Shown piece after piece: positions 61,410-64,000 of a stretch of 64,000 nucleotides of DNA; positions within the stretch are counted from its first letter, which is position 1, and each line of letters starts with the position of its first letter. The stretch is from Mesorhizobium sp. ES1-4 (GTDB lineage: Bacteria; Pseudomonadota; Alphaproteobacteria; Rhizobiales; Rhizobiaceae). The stretch covers positions 248,001 to 312,000 of the forward strand of contig NZ_JAIUGV010000001.1 in the NCBI RefSeq assembly GCF_020164745.1, given 5' to 3'. Under the pieces are notes generated by a model. The model was not told where the DNA came from. It saw nothing but the letters and a program-made list of their open reading frames with translations, and did no database searches. A program made the translations under genes and the position numbers.

Positions 61410-61624
61410 TGAAATCTCCTTTGAACATCGGCTTCGCCCTGTCGGCGCCAAGGCGGCTGTGGAGCGCCCTAACAGCGCACCGGCCGCAAATGTTCCCCGA
61501 TCGCGCGCCGAGTGTGATGCCCCTCTTTCATGCGAGCCGGCGGAGGGATCTTTGTTGAAGCCCAGGGAACAAACCTTTTGCCGAAAAGTTCGGGGCGCCG
61601 AGGTCACTTGTCCGAGGAATTGTC

Positions 61625-62731
61625 GTGAAACGCATATTGGTTACGGGAGGTTGCGGCTTCATTGGCCGCCAGGTCACACAAGAACTCATCGCCCAGGACT
61701 ACTCGGTTCGCATTCTCGACGCACTGCTGGAGCAGGTGCATGCGGGCGAGGCGGTTGCGCTTCCTGCCGGAGCCGAACTGATCAAGGGCGACATACGCGA
61801 CCGCGAGGCCGTCGCCGAGGCGCTGGAAGGTGTCGACGCTGTCATTCACCTTGCATCGGAAGTCGGCGTCGGACAGTCGATGTACGAGATCGCGCGCTAT
61901 GTCGGCACCAACGATCTCGGCACAGCCACCTTGCTCGAGGCGTTGATCAGGCACCCGGTCGAGCGGATCGTCGTCGCCTCCTCGATGAGCGTTTATGGCG
62001 AAGGCCTCTATGCCACCCCCGATGGCCGGCGCATCGACAATGCCCGGCGCAAGGCGAGCGACATCAAAAGCGGGCAGTGGAATCCGCTGTCTCCGGAAGG
62101 CGAACCTCTTTCCCCGGTGCCGACGGACGAAGAAAAACCAGTCGACCTCGCCTCGATCTATGCGCTCACAAAATACGCCCAGGAACGCGCCGTGCTGATC
62201 TTTGGCGAAGCGTATGGCATCGATGCCGTCGCGCTGCGCCTGTTCAATGTTTTCGGCGCCGGCCAGGCGCTATCAAATCCCTATACCGGCGTCTTGGCCA
62301 ACTTCGCGTCACGTCTCGCCAATGGCCAGCGGCCGATGATCTTCGAGGATGGCGAACAGAAGCGCGATTTCGTTCATGTGCACGACGTCGCCCGCGCGTT
62401 TCGGCTTGCGCTGCAGCAACGTCAGGCAAAGGGCCACGTCATCAACATCGGCAGCGGCCAGGCGTACGCCATCAGCGAAGTCGCGCGATTGCTTGCGGAG
62501 GCCATGGGGACCCCGAACCGGTCGCCCGAGCTGCTCGGAAAGGCGCGCTCCGGAGACATACGCAACTGCTTCGCCGACATTTCCAAGGCTCGTGAGCTGC
62601 TGGGATTCGAACCCGCGCAGCGATTGGAGAACTCTCTCGGCGATTTCGTTTCCTGGGTGCGCAACACGGTCGCCGTCGATCGCGGCGCCGAAATGAAGCG
62701 CGAACTCGAAGAGCGCGGGTTGGTGTCATGA
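61625..62731 (+). CDS. NAD-dependent epimerase/dehydratase (extended SDR)
   Basis: A 368-residue protein. [12 protein letters not shown] is the NAD motif, [22 protein letters not shown], then the SMSVYGEG active-site Ser and YALTKYAQE giving YxxxK. It acts on a nucleotide sugar; which is not evident. GTG start after GAGGAA. It overlaps the next gene by ATGA. Confidence 0.87.
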   Translation: MKRILVTGGCGFIGRQVTQELIAQDYSVRILDALLEQVHAGEAVALPAGAELIKGDIRDREAVAEALEGVDAVIHLASEVGVGQSMYEIARYVGTNDLGTATLLEALIRHPVERIVVASSMSVYGEGLYATPDGRRIDNARRKASDIKSGQWNPLSPEGEPLSPVPTDEEKPVDLASIYALTKYAQERAVLIFGEAYGIDAVALRLFNVFGAGQALSNPYTGVLANFASRLANGQRPMIFEDGEQKRDFVHVHDVARAFRLALQQRQAKGHVINIGSGQAYAISEVARLLAEAMGTPNRSPELLGKARSGDIRNCFADISKARELLGFEPAQRLENSLGDFVSWVRNTVAVDRGAEMKRELEERGLVS

Positions 62732-63807
62732 GCCCGGGCGCACGCAATCGCCGCGACGCGCCGGTCGCCATCGTCGGCGGCAGCGGCTTCATAGGATCGA
62801 ACCTGGCCGACAGCTTTCTGTCGGATGGCGAGCCGGTGCTGGTGATCGACAATCTCAGCCGTCCAGGGGTGCAACAGAACCTTGAATGGCTGGCCCAGAA
62901 ACATGGCGGCCGCCTTACAGTCGAGACCATTGATGTGCGGGACGCCAGCGCCCTGGGGCCGGTTCTGATGAGGTCTAGGGCGATCTTCCATCTGGCCGCG
63001 CAAACGGCCGTTACCACGAGCCTGGTCCGGCCGGACGAGGATTTCGACATCAACCTTCGGGGAACGTTCAACGTCCTGGAGGCGGCGCGACTGAGCGCTG
63101 AGCGCGTTCCGGTGATTTTCGCCAGCACCAACAAGGTTTACGGCAGCCTTCCCGATATCACCGTGCGCAAGGACGGCGACCGCTACATACCTTGCGACAG
63201 CGTCGTCCGGGCCAGCGGCATCGATGAGACCCGCGGTCTCGATTTCTGCACGCCCTATGGCTGCTCCAAGGGAGCGGCGGACCAGTATGTGCTCGATTAT
63301 GCCAAGTCCTACGGCATGCCGACGGCGGTGCTGCGGATGAGCTGCATCTACGGACCACGCCAGTTTGGCACCGAGGACCAGGGATGGGTGGCGCACTTCC
63401 TGCTCAGCGCCCTGACGGGGCGGCAAATCACCATCTATGGCGACGGCAGGCAGGTGCGCGACATACTGCACGTCCACGATGCAGTCGCCGCCTACAGGGC
63501 CGTCCTGGACCGCATCGAGACCGTCAGCGGCGAGGCATTCAATCTTGGCGGCGGACCTGAAAATGCGCTCAGCCTGCGAATGCTGTTGAACGAGATCGGC
63601 GGCCTGACCGGCCGTGAGCTTTCGATCCGCCACGATGGTGAAAGGACCGGCGACCAACCCTTCTTCGTCGCCGACACCCGCAAGATCGAAGCCGCGCTCG
63701 GCTGGAAGGCAAAGGTCACGTGGCGCCAGGGCGTTCGCGATCTTGCCGACTGGCTGCAGCGCCACCGGCTCGAGCGCCGCGCCGAAGCCGTGAGGTACGT
63801 GGCATGA
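62728..63807 (+). CDS. NAD-dependent epimerase, CDP-paratose 2-epimerase-like
   Basis: A 359-residue extended SDR. IVGGSGFIGSNLADSFL binds NAD, then FASTNKVYGSLPDIT, and TPYGCSKGAADQYV for the catalytic YxxxK. MSCIYGPRQFGTEDQGWVAHF is the segment typical of the CDP-paratose/CDP-tyvelose epimerase group. It is the second gene of a coupled operon and probably makes a surface-polysaccharide sugar. Confidence 0.86.
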   Translation: MSPGARNRRDAPVAIVGGSGFIGSNLADSFLSDGEPVLVIDNLSRPGVQQNLEWLAQKHGGRLTVETIDVRDASALGPVLMRSRAIFHLAAQTAVTTSLVRPDEDFDINLRGTFNVLEAARLSAERVPVIFASTNKVYGSLPDITVRKDGDRYIPCDSVVRASGIDETRGLDFCTPYGCSKGAADQYVLDYAKSYGMPTAVLRMSCIYGPRQFGTEDQGWVAHFLLSALTGRQITIYGDGRQVRDILHVHDAVAAYRAVLDRIETVSGEAFNLGGGPENALSLRMLLNEIGGLTGRELSIRHDGERTGDQPFFVADTRKIEAALGWKAKVTWRQGVRDLADWLQRHRLERRAEAVRYVA

Positions 63808-64000
63808 GAATAGCCTTGGTCAACCCCTCATGGACGTATGACGACAGCATCTATTTCGGCTGCCGCCAACCGCATCTGCCGCTGGAACTCGGCTATTCGA
63901 AAGCCATGCTCGAAACGGCTGGCCATGAGGTGCTGCTGCTGGACGGCCAGTTGCAGAAACTCGACAATCGCGGACTCTGCGAACGCGTGGCTGAGTTCGC
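63804..64000 (+). CDS. Cobalamin-binding-domain radical SAM protein (5' part, cut by window end)
   Basis: The first 65 residues: MRIALVNPSWTYDDSIYFGC, then HLPLELGYSKAMLETAGHEV. This is the N-terminal B12-binding-like start of the B12-dependent radical SAM proteins. It overlaps the epimerase stop (ATGA). The Fe-S motif lies beyond the window, so the reaction is unassigned. Confidence 0.75.
   Translation, partial: MRIALVNPSWTYDDSIYFGCRQPHLPLELGYSKAMLETAGHEVLLLDGQLQKLDNRGLCERVAEF

Overview
The window is about 64 kb of high-GC alphaproteobacterial chromosome, most like a Rhizobiales genome of the Mesorhizobium type. The evidence is family content: IalB, DUF982, HWE-kinase signalling, a SbmA/BacA-like exporter and many ATGA-overlapping operons. 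No rRNA or CRISPR array was seen. One tRNA gene is present, tRNA-Val(CAC).

Left host segment (1-13880): the 3' end of a UbiH-type hydroxylase, hspQ, an IalB-family secreted protein, a YejA-like peptide-binding protein followed by a FrnE-like DsbA oxidoreductase, a SbmA/BacA-like ABC protein, mgtE, a serine hydrolase, glutathione reductase (gor), a rpiA-DUF2059 operon, phosphoglycolate phosphatase (gph) and tRNA-Val.

Mobile segment (13881-31624): a 17.7-kb defective Mu-like (transposable) prophage. Its exact ends can be read. Both termini begin 5'-TGTA, form a 26-bp imperfect inverted repeat (20/26 identical) and are flanked by a perfect 5-bp target duplication, CGAGG. Repeated end-binding sites lie inside each end, in a spacing that recalls Mu attL and attR. 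The phage left end is at 31624 and transcription runs mainly leftwards on the minus strand. From there come accessory genes, a divergent repressor/Cro-like switch, a transposase gene with a large internal deletion, lysis genes (holin-endolysin fusion, small membrane protein, Rz/Rz1), a Mu gp27-like protein, and a translationally coupled siphovirus-type tail module. That module has a tape measure, distal tail protein, DUF2163 hub, tail tip with an apparent beta-propeller insert, and fibre proteins. Large terminase, portal, capsid and a recognisable tail tube are missing.

Right host segment (31625-55192): small secreted and membrane proteins, an L,D-transpeptidase, a rhodanese, an alpha/beta hydrolase divergent from a MarR regulator with a clear double operator, a PPOX-type FMN protein, DUF971, moaA, secreted hypotheticals, a DMT exporter, mobA-mobB, a polar amino-acid ABC transporter without its ATPase, a beta-hydroxyacid dehydrogenase, an AlkD-like protein with a GNAT protein, DUF3299, an Lrp regulator, UDG-GST, a nuclease, a membrane histidine kinase, cobT, DUF1289, a retropepsin-like protease and dusA.

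End segment (55193-64000): a frameshifted tyrosine-integrase relic sits divergently against the 5' end of dusA, a known integration hotspot, followed by degenerate DNA. Next is a signalling cluster: a CheB-CheR-HWE histidine kinase, two related receiver proteins and a small NepR-like protein. The window closes with an operon of two sugar-nucleotide epimerases and a cobalamin-binding radical SAM protein that is cut by the window edge.
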